A stretch of DNA of 64,000 bases, from the NCBI GenBank assembly GCA_964019335.1, contig OZ025678.1, positions 186,001 to 250,000 on the forward strand, given 5' to 3'. Source of the stretch: Diplonema japonicum. Its lineage: Eukaryota > Euglenozoa > Diplonemea > Diplonemida > Diplonemidae. Below are positions 1 to 10,481 of the stretch, piece by piece (the first letter of the stretch is position 1; every line of letters starts with the position of its first letter). The notes under the pieces are model-generated. The model made no database searches. It saw nothing but the letters and a program-made list of their open reading frames with translations, and was not told the DNA's origin. Both the position numbers and the translations under genes were made by a program.

Positions 1-469
1 CGCTGTGGAAGATTTCCCAGAATAGTCAAAAAGCAGTCTCTTGACATGACGGTGGCGTACCCAGGGGTGTGGTTGAGAGGCGTGGAGCCAGTACGCCAGT
101 AGTCAGAATAATCTGGCATGATATCAAGTCCATCGACAAAAGGGCACCTAGGAAGGTATGCAGAGAAGCAGCATCGAGATCCAGGGAAACACCTTTTTTA
201 GCCGCATTTGCAACATTGTTCGAAGTTATGACCCGAATAACGTTTGGGACGAGCATTTGGGAGAATTTTTGGTACGGCGTTGAGCCTCTGATGTCAAAAC
301 AGGGTCCACAAGGATTCCGATCTTCACGAAACTGGATGCCTTCCAACTGCTCCGGCTTTGTCGTCCAATCACCCTGCTGTGACTCGGAATCGGTCGAATT
401 CGTATCAGAATCACTGTCTGTATCAAAATTGCATAATAGGGATGAGCCATCAGTGCTACCATCACTCAT
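1..469 (-). pseudogene. piggyBac-like transposase, N-terminal remnant with frameshift
   Basis: Read on the - strand, an ATG at 469 opens a frame with an acidic Asp/Ser-rich N-terminus. It is followed by a region resembling the N-terminal part of piggyBac (DDE_Tnp_1_7) transposases: a KFSQMLVPNVIRVI segment, then a Leu/Gly-rich helix (LHTFLGALLSMDL). Near 110-125 the similarity moves to another frame, where SDYWRTGSTPL and VMSRDCFLTILGNLP continue to the window edge. This matches the family's pattern of a YW motif followed by an MSR..F..IL stretch. The frame seen from 469 ends at 26, so the copy is frameshifted or contains an unseen intron. The catalytic Asp residues would lie outside the window. 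It is the only - strand coding trace I recognise. Family call from pattern recognition. Confidence 0.6.
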
Positions 470-946
470 AATGTCCTTTCCGGCCTCTTTCTGGGTGCCC
501 TTTTTTGAAGTGATTTTTAAGGGTAAATTTGGGCTGGCGTTTTTTTTTATTTTTTAGTTTATATTTTCCGCGCAGGACCCCGGATGCGAGAAGTGGCCGG
601 GCTGTACTGCATTGAAAGCCCTTTGCGCAAAAGATTTTTTTTCAAATCGTCTCTATAAAGACGCTCGTTGGTAGATGGTTAAGGATCCTTTAGAAAAAAA
701 GAGAAAAAAGAAAAAAAAATGACAAAACCTCAGCAAAGGATAGAGAATGCATACAAAAAATCTTAAATTTTTTCGAACGACGATTCTTTATCCGGACGAG
801 CTCAAAGTTCAATAACATTTGTTGCTATAAAAACAAAAAAAAAAAAAAAAAAGAAATCAGAAGGGATCGGAGGTGGGAGGGGGAAGAGGGAGGAACCCGG
901 AGAGGGGAAACAAAAACAAAAAAAAAAAAAAAAAACCGACTAAATA
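470..946. other. Spacer with a lone terminal-repeat-like motif
   Basis: No gene is seen. The stretch holds A-rich runs and, at 791-804, the sequence TCCGGACGAGCTCA. Its reverse complement forms the ends of the inverted-repeat element at 9328-10481. The motif lies about 320 bases upstream of the transposase start (on the - strand), where the end of a piggyBac-like element could be. A-runs at 834-852 and 914-934 lead into the next gene. Confidence 0.4.
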
Positions 947-2476
947 ATGGATCACGCCAGAGCGCAAACGGCTCTACAAGCATTAGAGAAAGGTCTGAGG
1001 TATTCGAACAATTCTTCAAACACACGAAGCGCCACTGCAATACAAGAAGTCGAAGCCACCGCGACCCCCACAAGAAGACTGGATCTTAACGAAAGCATCG
1101 GCGGGACGAGCACCACCAGCACATTCCGAAGCGCAAGTGTAGGACTCACATCGGCATATGATTACAGAAAAATGATGTCGCCACCACCTGCACCAGAACC
1201 GACAAGACACGCCAGGCCTTTGAACACGGCCGTGACCCACAGAAGGGTACCATCACCTTCTTTCGTAAACAGTGTCAGAATACCAACCGTTTCCTCCCCA
1301 CCGCCCAACCCAATGTACAATTCTCTTATACGTGACTTGAGGGTTCCCCGAAGAATATCTCCTCCAAGAAAACCTGTTGTTCCAGTTATCCCATCACGTA
1401 CTTTGTCGAAACCAGTGCAGAGTAGAGGGATCAGCCCGAGTTTGTCTCCGAGGAGGGTTCCTAGCATGTCTCCGCCTGTGCCGGTTGTAACGGAACAGAA
1501 GAGAAAAAACCCGGTAAACGCGTCGCCAAAAAGGATTCCGAATCCTTTTTTAGCAGAGATAGCTTCGTCGGGGTTGTCGGAAAGGTGTTTGGACTACCTT
1601 GTGAAGAGCAAGGAGGAGGTGCAGCAACAACAGCGAAATCATGATTTGTTTCACTACGAAGGTCTTCCGGACCCTGTTGTGTTCAACTGTATCCGAGCGT
1701 GTATCAACGACACGGTGGGCTGCTTGGTCAGCCGTGGGGACGGTGTTATCGTCGTAGCCCCATTTGCCGCAGAGCTGAAGAACACAATAACCGCTAGAAA
1801 TGATGTTTTTATCACAAGCGTTTCGGGTCCTAAGGACGTGATTACCGCGCCGACGGAAACAGAGCTTGAAGCAGGATGGGTTCAACGGCATTCTCTGGTC
1901 GTGATGCAGACCCCTGGGTTGTGTGAAGAGTGCTCCGACACCGAGATGAGCGATATTATTTTTTGGACCGTCTCGAAAAAAATGCATTTTTTGCTGGTTG
2001 GAGGCGACGACAGATCGGCTGCTCTCGTGAAAAACCTACCCGAAACCATTAAAAAGAATGTCCACATCATCCGAAAGTCCCCTCCTCATGGTGCGCTTTA
2101 CACTTTCAACGACACTCTGGCCACGGTATCTGGTTACCTTGCTGGTGCATTTTCACCGTTGATTCTCGCTCCTTCGACCGAAGTGGAGGAATACCCAAAA
2201 CGGGACGCGGACACTGAGGAGCTTTCAAGGGAGCTCTCAGACGCCGGTATCGCGCACTTCATCACCCCTACAGCCATGTGGTTGAACCTCACCACGCACA
2301 TCACCACTGCCCAGCAGGAGGTTTCCCATCACAAGAAGCTCCTCTCGCTCAAAATCCACACACAACCTGGGACGGCCCTTCATCTTACCACTCCTGGGTG
2401 GTTCTTGTTAACAGATTATGACGGCGTGCCACTGTCGGACTTGTCAACCCTGCTCCGACCGAAGAACGAAGGTTGA
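947..2476 (+). CDS. Unknown protein with proline-rich disordered N-terminus (509 aa)
   Basis: The ATG at 947 follows an A-rich leader. Residues 1 to about 195 are rich in Pro, Ser and Arg, with recurring basic-proline patches (RRISPPRKP, SPRRVPSMSP), and look disordered. Residues from about 200 to 509 look like a folded alpha/beta domain with alternating hydrophobic strands (VGCLVSRGDGVIVVAP, MHFLLVGGDD) and helices. I do not recognise the family. No signal peptide, membrane segment or intron is evident. Codon use and base composition match the neighbouring conserved genes, so it is very probably real. A cytoskeletal or scaffold role would be a guess from the N-terminus only. Confidence 0.8.
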   Translation: MDHARAQTALQALEKGLRYSNNSSNTRSATAIQEVEATATPTRRLDLNESIGGTSTTSTFRSASVGLTSAYDYRKMMSPPPAPEPTRHARPLNTAVTHRRVPSPSFVNSVRIPTVSSPPPNPMYNSLIRDLRVPRRISPPRKPVVPVIPSRTLSKPVQSRGISPSLSPRRVPSMSPPVPVVTEQKRKNPVNASPKRIPNPFLAEIASSGLSERCLDYLVKSKEEVQQQQRNHDLFHYEGLPDPVVFNCIRACINDTVGCLVSRGDGVIVVAPFAAELKNTITARNDVFITSVSGPKDVITAPTETELEAGWVQRHSLVVMQTPGLCEECSDTEMSDIIFWTVSKKMHFLLVGGDDRSAALVKNLPETIKKNVHIIRKSPPHGALYTFNDTLATVSGYLAGAFSPLILAPSTEVEEYPKRDADTEELSRELSDAGIAHFITPTAMWLNLTTHITTAQQEVSHHKKLLSLKIHTQPGTALHLTTPGWFLLTDYDGVPLSDLSTLLRPKNEG

Positions 2477-2667
2477 AACACCATACATTTAAAAAAAAAA
2501 AAAATAGAGGAAAAAAAAAATAATAATATCCCTCCCACTGTGTATTTTTTTTCCCCCCCACCTTGTATTTTTCTTTCTCTCCCCCACTGTCCCCCTGTTT
2601 TTTTTTTTTTTTTTTTTTCGTGACGAAAAAAAAAGAAACTTTTTTTTCATATGAAGGGGGGAACCTC

Positions 2668-3363
2668 ATGAATGGGCGAATCGCGACCACGCATGGGTTC
2701 CTTAGGGACATCAAGTTCGCGGTGAAGGTGGGGAAGGTGCTGCACAACTATAGAAGCATCCGCAATGTAAGCGCAAAGGACCAGAGCATAGTGATGTGGA
2801 ACCTCACCGCGCAAAAGAAGTTCAAGGAAGTCAGAAAGGCGTTCGAAGAAACCCGACACGAAGACAGAGACATCGTCACATGGACAGCCAGGGTGGCGGC
2901 CAGCACCTGCGTCGAAGAAGCGATATCCCTAGTAGATCATTGCAGACACCTTGGAATTGTACCAGATACCCAGCTTTTGAACGCTACCTACGATGTGTGT
3001 ATCCGAAAGAGGTCCCCGCGACTCCAGCCGCAATGTCGAAAACTCTTCAACACCTACAATGTGGCTCCGAATAAAAAATCCTTCTCCCTTGCTCTTAATG
3101 CCGGGTACCCTTCTCTCACCGTCTGCAGGGACACGTGGGTGTTATACAGACCAACGTTGCTCTCCCGATCTGCATTGTACAGGTACGTTGGTGTATTGCT
3201 GCATCGCAGCGTAACCCAGCATGACGCGAAGATAATTTACACAACCGACGGGTTACACGAATGTTACAGCCAGCTGACCACGGAGTCCAAGGCGGGGGAA
3301 CAAGAACTGTCACGGCTCTCGAGAGAAATGGCAAGGTTGGAAAACAAAATTAAAACCCGATGA
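2668..3363 (+). CDS. PPR-like protein (231 aa)
   Basis: The first in-frame ATG after a T-run and short A-run is at 2668. The upstream part of the frame is only homopolymer-coded Phe/Lys and is excluded. Residues of about 65-110 read as a pentatricopeptide-type helical hairpin (DIVTWTARVAAS, EEAISLVDHCRHLGIVPDTQLLNATYDVCI). PPR proteins bind organellar RNA, and the basic N-terminus would suit mitochondrial import. The C-terminus is a charged helix (QELSRLSREMARLENKIKTR). It starts 191 bases after the stop of the preceding gene. The family call is moderately secure; the RNA target is unknown. Confidence 0.7.
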   Translation: MNGRIATTHGFLRDIKFAVKVGKVLHNYRSIRNVSAKDQSIVMWNLTAQKKFKEVRKAFEETRHEDRDIVTWTARVAASTCVEEAISLVDHCRHLGIVPDTQLLNATYDVCIRKRSPRLQPQCRKLFNTYNVAPNKKSFSLALNAGYPSLTVCRDTWVLYRPTLLSRSALYRYVGVLLHRSVTQHDAKIIYTTDGLHECYSQLTTESKAGEQELSRLSREMARLENKIKTR

Positions 3364-3432
3364 AGGTAGCTTTGACCTGATTTTTTTTCTTTCGCGGGGG
3401 ATGTTCTCCACAGGAGGGTCCGGGTCGGTGAA

Positions 3433-4910
3433 ATGCGGGCGGGAAGTGCTTGCAGCCAAGACGGAGATCAGCGCCTGGGGATCAAGGTTTGCATGGACGG
3501 CGAGCACAGGGCCAAGCCCCTTGTAGGAATGGAACGGGCGTGCGGAAGGCTGGCTGCCATGCCGTTGGGATTCTCACAGAAGGCAAGGATCATCTCCAGC
3601 TCCATCCTCCCCTCTTGCCTACGGTGTTGCGTATGCCCCCCCTCGAAAGTGGATGCAGGCACAATCCGGTCGAGAGTTGCGACATGCCTCTGGGGACCGA
3701 AGTTCAAGATGCGCTCACCGTGTGCTGTAGCGAACGTCTTGCTGCCGGGGCACACGACGGACCCGCTGGTGGTGACGCTTTATCGACTGTTGTGCACGGT
3801 GGTGAAGGTTGGTAGGTCGGATGCAGAGCTGTGGGACCGGATGGGAAGGTGTGGCGCCCTGTACCTGCAGAGCGACGTGGAAGCCCAGGGACCAGTGGGA
3901 ACCCTAGTGAGACGGTGGCTGCCGGCGATCGGGAAGAGCTGGAGTTTTGTGGAAGGGCTGAGTACCGCGACCGAGCGGGAACGTAAGCACGAGATCCGCC
4001 AAGTGGCACGGGCCATGACAGCAGCGGAACAAGCAGAAGGGAGGACCTCCTACAGCGGCATGCCGGAGGGGGCCGACCCGGTCACGAACGGGTGGTGGAG
4101 GTCGCTCGCGAACAACCCGGTGGCGGCGTACAGGTTGAGGAGGCTGATTGCTGGGGCGGTGTTTGCGGTGTACCCTGCGGTGCGGGGAGTGGCGGAGGGG
4201 CCGGACAACCCGCTGCAGCACCTCTGTGACGTGTGTGGGGAGCGTTACGGCAGCTACACCGAGGTGCTGGAGCACGCCCTCTGGCGATGCGAACTCGGAG
4301 ATGCGGTGCGGGGCAAGGCAGAGTATGTGAGCCTCGACCCGGCGACCATGCCGAACGCGACCCGGCGACCATGCCGAACGCGACGGCGCTCCACGGGATA
4401 GTGCCCGGGGATGCCAAGACAAGCCGAGGGCCCTGTTGGTGCAAAGGTACCTGCTGGAGGTGGTCACGCTGAGGGATGCGGCGGTGGAAGCGAACCGCGC
4501 ATTGCAGACGCAGACATACCCCTGGACGGCACACGACGGTTACGACGCTGGAGCTTGCCCTCGACTTCGAGCGGGAGATGGAGCTGCCGCTGGACGACGG
4601 CGGGGAAGTGGGCAAGGTGGAGGACCTGGGCGTCAAGGCAAGAGGCTGAGGTGTGCTGAGACGTGTCCAGGACCTGTACCACGCTGATGGCAGAAGGACG
4701 GCGTTCCCAGCAGCGCGAGTGGATCGCGTCAACTCCTTGCGCTGTATAGGAGCGACCACACACGGGTATGACAAGAGGCCAGTACTCCCGGAGCGAACCA
4801 TGAGCAGCATCGAAGGCTTGCGTACCTGTCGCAGACCCCGACAAGGCTGCCCCGCAGTTTTACCGACAACGGGGACTAAGTACAGCGCGGCCGGTGAGCG
4901 CAAAAACGCA
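3433..4910 (+). mobile_element. 5'-truncated LINE (non-LTR retrotransposon) remnant, copy A
   Basis: The 3433-4401 frame matches the C-terminal part of a LINE reverse transcriptase: a thumb-like region (MPLGFSQKARIISSSILPSC, then a CLWG motif) and a C-terminal zinc knuckle (CDVCG...EHALWRC, near 4225-4290). A 23-base tandem duplication at about 4332-4379 breaks the frame. Homology continues in other frames: a conserved helix LVQRYLLEVVTLRD near 4435 and the motif LELALDFE near 4550. A later block near 4765 (HGYDKRP) is shared with copy B at about 36645. The catalytic RT core is absent, as expected for a 5'-truncated insertion. It is decayed and lies between the PPR-like and myotubularin genes, in the same orientation. 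Confidence 0.7.
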
Positions 4911-5348
4911 TTAAAAGAATAGTTTCTTTGGAAGATACGGCTGACGTACGTAAGCGTGCAAACCGGCTAGCTAAAGTTCTGACAAAACTGTCAGAGGTGG
5001 CCGAAAAGAAAGCACGATCCCCTCCTATCCCCGGGAAACCTTTCTTGACATCCTCCCTCCGGCAAACAAACCGGTTCACCGGGGAGAGACGACTGGAGCG
5101 ACAAGTTCGTGCCGACCTACCTCGAACCTACCCGAAGTATCCCCACCCCATCTGCCGATAAAAATGCAGCGACGCAGAAGGGTAACAACACAAGATAGAC
5201 CCCCCACCACGCTGCACACTTAACGCCAAATAGTGTTGCAACCAAAGCCCCATTCTTTTTTTTTTTTTTTTTTTTTTTTTCCAAAAGAAAAGAATAAAAA
5301 TAGCAGGAAAAGAGAAAAAAAAAGAAAAGCGGAAAAAAAAAAAAAAAA
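4911..5348. other. LINE tail and homopolymer leader before the myotubularin gene
   Basis: No firm gene is seen. A short basic frame at 4928-5161 has no recognisable domain and may be LINE tail. A T-run of about 28 at 5253-5280 is followed by A-rich DNA containing TAG and AAG acceptor-like sites, then the myotubularin start. Confidence 0.4.
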
Positions 5349-5356
5349 ATGCAACG

Positions 5357-7425
5357 ATGAAGAAGCAACAAAAGATACTTCAGACGTTACACGAGTCCCT
5401 CGGGGAGATGCTCAAATGGCGTGATGTCTCCACCAGGAAAGAGCATGCCCGTGAGGCCCTCAAAGCAACTATGGTAATGCACATGCGAAACGGCGAGAAA
5501 CCTAATGAAGTCGTGGAGAGCGACAACGAACTGCTAAGCTACCTCGGAAAGCTGTTAAGAGACGGCCCCACCCACGAACGCCCGCAAGACGTCTCGGCCG
5601 CCCTACGCGTCTGGATGGACGCGGTAAACTACGAAACCAGCGGTGTGTACCACGAAGGCCCCGGAAAACTAGCAATGCTGCCCTTTGAAAAAGTCCTGCT
5701 CCACATCCCCGTACTTCTCCTATATGAAGGAGCCTTTGTCCAGTCATACATGGTGGTGACTGATGCTAAAATATCGCTGTTGATCAACCCCAACATTCGA
5801 GAGCATCACGAGGCAGTGGAGATACCCATATTACTCCTGAAAAACATCTCAATTTTCGAAGAATGTCGCGGGGAGACAGCGTCCATCCTTGAGCTGTCTA
5901 TGAAGAACGGATGGCTGGTCCACATCTGTGTACCAGATCTCGACCAGGTAGTGTTGACAAGGTCGGTGCTGGAGGCGTTCCTTCCATCGAACTACTCGAA
6001 GGAAAACTTCTTCGCGTTCAAGTACCACAATGAGATGCGGGACCGCATCCCACGAAGAACCGTCGAGGACGTTCTGGATGAAGAGTACCACAGGATTATA
6101 AAACAAGCTGGCGGAGCCTCTTCATCAAGATGGCGGGTAACGTCGGCGAACGAGAATTTTAACATTTCTGACACAATGCCCGAGAAATCCATTGTTCCAT
6201 GGAGTATCTCAGATGATCAAGTCAGCGAACTTGCAAATTTTAGGATCAACAAGAGGTTCCCCATGGTGTCGTGGATACACCCGAGAAACGGAGCGGCCCT
6301 CGTGAGATCTTCGCAGCCCACCGTCGGGTTGAAAAACAAAACATCTGAAATCGACGAAAAATACATGCGAAAAATCGCCGTTTCACAGGATCTCTACACG
6401 GCGGTCGTCGATGCCAGACCCTTTAAAAATGCGGTGGCAAACCTGGCGAACGGTGGTGGGTATATTTCGCTTAAAAACTATCCCAAGTGCAAGCATGTCA
6501 ACGCTAACATCCCGAACATCCACGCCATGACTGCGTCTCTGTACAAACTACGCGATTTGCTGACAGGTTCATCGCCTACCGATGACGGTGATTGGCTGCC
6601 GAAACTCCACGCCTCCAACTGGGTCCGTCACATTCAACGTATTCTCCAAATCTCCATCCACATCGTGTTCATGCTTGACCGAGAAGCCACCACTGTGCTG
6701 GTGCATTGTACAAATGGATGGGATAGAACGTCGCAAATAGTCGCGCTTTCGAATATTATGCTTGATCCGTACTACAGGACGTTGAAGGGATTTCTCGCGT
6801 TGCATGAGAAGGATTGGGCGTCTGGAGCGCATAAGTTCGGGGAGCGAGTTGGGTCGCTTGGGTCCGATAGACACCGAGCCAAAGGCGTCTCCCCCATCTT
6901 CCTTCAGTTTTTAGAATGCGTTGTTCAAATTTTAAGGCAGTTCCCTTCTGCATTTGAATATACTGAAGAGTTTCTGCGGCATGTTGCGAACTCCCCGTGG
7001 GAGGGCAAGGTTGGGACGTACATGGTCAACACACCGAAGGAACGATGCGACATCGAAAATCACACAATTAGTCTTACAGAGCAAATCGAGTATTTGTTAA
7101 GTGAGTCCGGCGACCATGCTCGGGAGTTTACGAACGAGGGTTACGAGGCAACTCAGTCCGTTCTTTACCCTTCGAGCCACCCCAAGGATCTTTCTCTGTG
7201 GCTTTCTTACCATTGTTTGATTGATAGAAGGGTGAAGCTCTCTTTGAGACACCCTGAGCGATGCGCGCCGTCAACTGGGGGTCGTCCTCGTTGGTATCCT
7301 GACAAGCTTGCCGAAACCTGTTTGAGCTGCCGGACACTGTTCACCATTGTCACTCGAAGGCATCACTGCAGGCAGTGCGGGTATATTTTCTGTGGTGCGT
7401 GTTCCTACAAGGTATGGGAGAGGGG

Positions 7426-7461
<36 letters not shown>

Positions 7462-7553
7462 AGAAAACGTCGATTGGTCGGGTTTGCACTACGTGCATTC
7501 ATAAAGAACCTGAGAAGGGTGATTTATCTGAGACAGCCGGGGAAAATGCGTAA
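5357..7553 (+). CDS. Myotubularin-family phosphoinositide 3-phosphatase with C-terminal FYVE domain
   Basis: Myotubularins remove the 3-phosphate from PI3P and PI(3,5)P2 on endosomes. The first exon (5357-7411) has a GRAM/PH-like region at about residues 100-210 and the phosphatase domain after it. The catalytic CX5R loop is intact (HCTNGWDRT, Cys at residue 451), so the enzyme should be active. A 52-nt intron (7412-7463, GTATGGG, an A-run, ACAG) splits the FYVE zinc finger. Exon 2 (7464-7553) supplies RVCTTC, the last Cys pair, giving CLSC, HHCRQC, CGACS and CTTC. The product is 714 aa. Without splicing the frame runs through poly-Lys and loses the fourth Cys pair, so the intron is well supported. 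The FYVE domain would bind PI3P, the enzyme's own substrate. An upstream ATG at 5349 makes a three-codon uORF whose TGA overlaps the start. Confidence 0.93.
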
Positions 7554-8016
7554 AGATTAAAAGAAAAGAAGGTTGTGGTTTGTCGTAAAAGATGTCATGA
7601 TGAAAAAGATGCACGTTTTTTTTTCTTTTTTTTTTACCCCCCCTCCTTTCTTTTTTAATTTTCTCTTCCCCCCTCCTCTCTCCTCTTTTCTTTTACGAGA
7701 AAAAGAATTACTGTTACTGTGTCTTTAAAAAAAAAAAAAAACGCCTTTGAAAAATACGGTATTACTTCTCTGTCTCTTTTTTTTTTCTTCGTAGTTTTTT
7801 ATTTTTCTTTTTTCATTTTCCCCTCCCCTCTTTTCTTTTTTCTTTTTTGCTCACTGCTTCACTCTCTTTTCTTTTTCATAAGAAAAAAAAAATTATTATC
7901 AAGTTTTTCTTGCTTTTTCTTCTTCTTTTTTTTTTTTTTTTTTTATTTCTCCCTGTTCCGTTGCTCGAAAAAAAAAAAAAAAAAAGTCCACAAAAAAAAA
8001 AAAAAAAAAAAAAAAA
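7554..8016. other. Homopolymer-rich spacer, no gene seen
   Basis: The stretch alternates T-rich/C-rich and A-rich runs (T-runs near 7618-7635 and 7927-7944, A-runs near 7727-7741, 7969-7985 and 7992-8017). Short frames here encode only Phe/Lys/Ser homopolymers. It probably contains the 3' UTR of one gene and the pyrimidine tract and leader of the next. Confidence 0.5.
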
Positions 8017-9267
8017 ATGAAACGCCTAAAAACTTTGGAAACCCACGTGAACTCGTCGGCACCATCACCATCACCCAAAGGCATGCTTCAGGGGCTACGT
8101 GTTGTTGAACTAGCCACTGTTGTTGCAGCCCCTGCATGTGCAGCATTGATGTGCGACATGGGTGCAGACGTCATCAAGGTAGAACGCCCAGGCGGGGACG
8201 GGTGGAGGGGAGACCGCGCCGACAAATGCCCCGAGAACCCTGCAGGCGGCCCCCACTTCGCCCAAAACAACAGAGGAAAACAAAGCATCGTACTCGACCT
8301 CAAAAAACAACAACATTTAAACGCCCTTTTAAAGCTCCTCTCATCAGCGGACGTCTTCGTCACCAATGTTCGGTACCCCGCCCTACAGCGGATGGGCCTT
8401 GGCTACGACAGTTTAAAAAAACACAATCCTCGATTAATTTACGCCATTCTCACTGCTTGGGGTTTGCAAGGCGATCGTAAAAACGATCCTGGTTACGATG
8501 TTGGCGCATTCTGGGCTGCATCGGGTCTACAGGACTTCTCAAAGCCCACCGACGACGGCCACGTAGGGCAATTCCCACCAGCAATCGGAGATCACATGAC
8601 TTCATTACAACTTCTTTCCGGAATCGGATTAGCCCTGTGGCACAGGGACCGTACTGGTAACGGGCAGTTCGTCGAAGCATCATTACTCCGTTCTGGTATC
8701 TGGGGAATGGCGTATCCTTTACTGAACACCGCCTTAAACCCCGGGAAAAAATTCCTTCGCGAGCCCCGAACGAACCATTACAGACCGACTTTTAATGTGT
8801 ATAAATGTAAGGATGGTGTTTGGCTGCAATTGTTAGGTCTTGATGAAGGGAGGTTTGATGCAGGGGTGTGTGTTGTGTTAGGGCTGTCTGTTGAGGAGTT
8901 TAAAGATGCTTGTAATAAGCGGAAGATTGCTATGATGGACAGTGCTTTTTTGAAGCAACCTGCTGGGTACTGGGAACCCCTGCTCAGGGAGCACAATGTT
9001 TGGTTTCAGCGTGCCGTGCAGCTTGACGAGGTGCTGCGCGACCCGCAGGCGCACGCCATTCAATCCTTTCACACGCTGCCGGGGACGGGGTTTCCTTATA
9101 TTACGTCGCCGGTGCAGATGTCTTGCAATCCTAACCACTTTCCCAAAGCGGGTCCACCCGTGTGCGGGCAGCACACGTACGAGATCCTCTGCAATTTAGG
9201 CTACTCCGACAGCGAGGCGCGTCAAATGGACATGGAAACCGAAAAATGGGGTGTGAGAAAAAATTGA
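8017..9267 (+). CDS. Family III CoA-transferase (CaiB/BaiF; racemase-like)
   Basis: The 416-aa product has the typical opening of the family (LQGLRVVELATVVAAPACA, then MGADVIKVERPGGDGWRGD) and the downstream NNRGKQSIVLDLK block. A GDHMTSLQLLSGIGLALWHR segment places an Asp at the position of the catalytic Asp of formyl-CoA transferase-type enzymes. RTGNGQFVEASLL follows, as in the family. Members move CoA between carboxylic acids or epimerise 2-methylacyl-CoA (AMACR), in mitochondria or peroxisomes. The sequence does not settle the substrate. No clear PTS1 is seen at the C-terminus (VRKN). The ATG directly follows a long A-run. No intron is evident. Confidence 0.9.
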   Translation: MKRLKTLETHVNSSAPSPSPKGMLQGLRVVELATVVAAPACAALMCDMGADVIKVERPGGDGWRGDRADKCPENPAGGPHFAQNNRGKQSIVLDLKKQQHLNALLKLLSSADVFVTNVRYPALQRMGLGYDSLKKHNPRLIYAILTAWGLQGDRKNDPGYDVGAFWAASGLQDFSKPTDDGHVGQFPPAIGDHMTSLQLLSGIGLALWHRDRTGNGQFVEASLLRSGIWGMAYPLLNTALNPGKKFLREPRTNHYRPTFNVYKCKDGVWLQLLGLDEGRFDAGVCVVLGLSVEEFKDACNKRKIAMMDSAFLKQPAGYWEPLLREHNVWFQRAVQLDEVLRDPQAHAIQSFHTLPGTGFPYITSPVQMSCNPNHFPKAGPPVCGQHTYEILCNLGYSDSEARQMDMETEKWGVRKN

Positions 9268-9284
9268 GTGCCTGCCTCTCTCTT

Positions 9285-9322
<38 letters not shown>

Positions 9323-9327
9323 CTTTA

Positions 9328-10481
9328 TAATGAGCTCGTCCGGAAAAAAAATGTCAACAAATGACCCTCCTATGCGGCGGAAAACCCCCGTTAAATTTCT
9401 AAGTAGAAAAGTAGTCCGACACCACTTTGTGTGCAGAAATGCAGTCTAAGCTTGAACACCATATAGGTCAAAATGCTCGCCGTTTGTTTTATTTTAAAAC
9501 GCACGTGCAAAAACATGTTTTTTTAGAATGGTTTTTGGCAAACGATTCAATTTGGAAGTTACAAATAACCCAGACTCCATTTTTTCGATCAAGAGATAGA
9601 TTGAGACTCTTCAGGCGTCCTGCCACATACCGCAGGTACCCTTAAATGTCTCTTTTTCTTTTTTTTTTTTTTTTTTTTTCTTTTCTTTTTTTTTTTTTTA
9701 TTTTCGTTTTTCCGTGAAAAGCGACAGGAGGAATGGACGCAGATTGAAAATCTGTGAAACCTTTGGGGTCATTTTGGGTGGGCTGGACTCTAAATCACTA
9801 TTAAAATGGGGTGGGGGAGAACTTACCCTTAATGTGCCATTTTGGCCTATTTAAGGCTAAAATCCCTTTAAAACCCCTTAAAAAAAGCAAGTTTTTCACT
9901 TTTAAAGTATTATGAGTGCAGAAGAAAAGGAAAAACCTCAGCAGATGGGTTGAGAATGAAAGTTTGACCCCAAAGATACCAATGTCGAAGCTCTGCATGA
10001 GCAGGCAAGTGTTAAGAATTGGTTTTTCTGAAAAAGGCCAAAATCCCTTAGGAACCCCTTAAAAAAGCCAAAAAATAGGGTGTAAAAAACCGGATTTTCG
10101 GGGGCTATACGGCGCCATATATTTTTCGCTAAGTACTTTTAACAGTAACCCGACCCTGGGTTGTACCCAGGGGTCACAAGTGCGCTTGATCACCAATTTT
10201 ATGCACCCTAGATGCTGCATTTTAAGCAATAAAATTGCATTTTAACATTTTCCGCCGTTTTTCTGACCTCTATTTTTCGCTTCCCGGAGGCAGCCGGTTG
10301 CAAAGCCTGCCACCCTCATGGCAAAACAAGCATCGCAATTGAAAGAACGGCGTCATGTACACCATGTATGTCATCTTCCTATGGTTGCATGCTGCCCTTT
10401 TTTTGCTCAAATAATCAAAACAAGAAATTTTCGGAGGTGCCCAAAAAAGTGTTGACATTTTTTTTTCGGACGAGCTCATAT
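9328..10481. mobile_element. 1.15-kb non-autonomous element with inverted terminal repeats
   Basis: The left end reads TGAGCTCGTCCGG followed by an A-run and TGTCAACA. The right end carries the reverse complement (TGTTGACA, T-run, CGGACGAGCTCA), giving imperfect inverted repeats of about 30 bases. There is no transposase frame inside. The two short frames starting at each end share the same first residues only because they read the repeats. The interior includes one copy of the dispersed repeat seen also at 35268 and 54738 (here 9585-9655). The terminal motif recurs once at 791-804 next to the piggyBac-like remnant. No clean target-site duplication is visible. Confidence 0.65.
9585..9655 (+). 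repeat. Dispersed SINE-like repeat, copy 1
   Basis: The core reads TTCGATCAAGAGATAG, then GAGACTCTTCAGGCGTCC, a short hairpin (CCTGC, 8-base loop, GCAGG) and CCCTTAAATGTCTC, then a T-run. Copies 2 (35268) and 3 (54738) match closely. The B-box-like start and T-run end suggest a Pol III-type SINE tail, but this is inference. Confidence 0.55.

Noticed and set aside
69-557. 162-codon + strand frame at the left edge
   Set aside because: It overlaps the transposase remnant antisense, shows no domain and ends in poly-Phe.
7719-8108. + strand frame of Lys/Phe blocks before the CoA-transferase
   Set aside because: Encoded entirely by homopolymers and overlapping the start of a clear gene in another frame.
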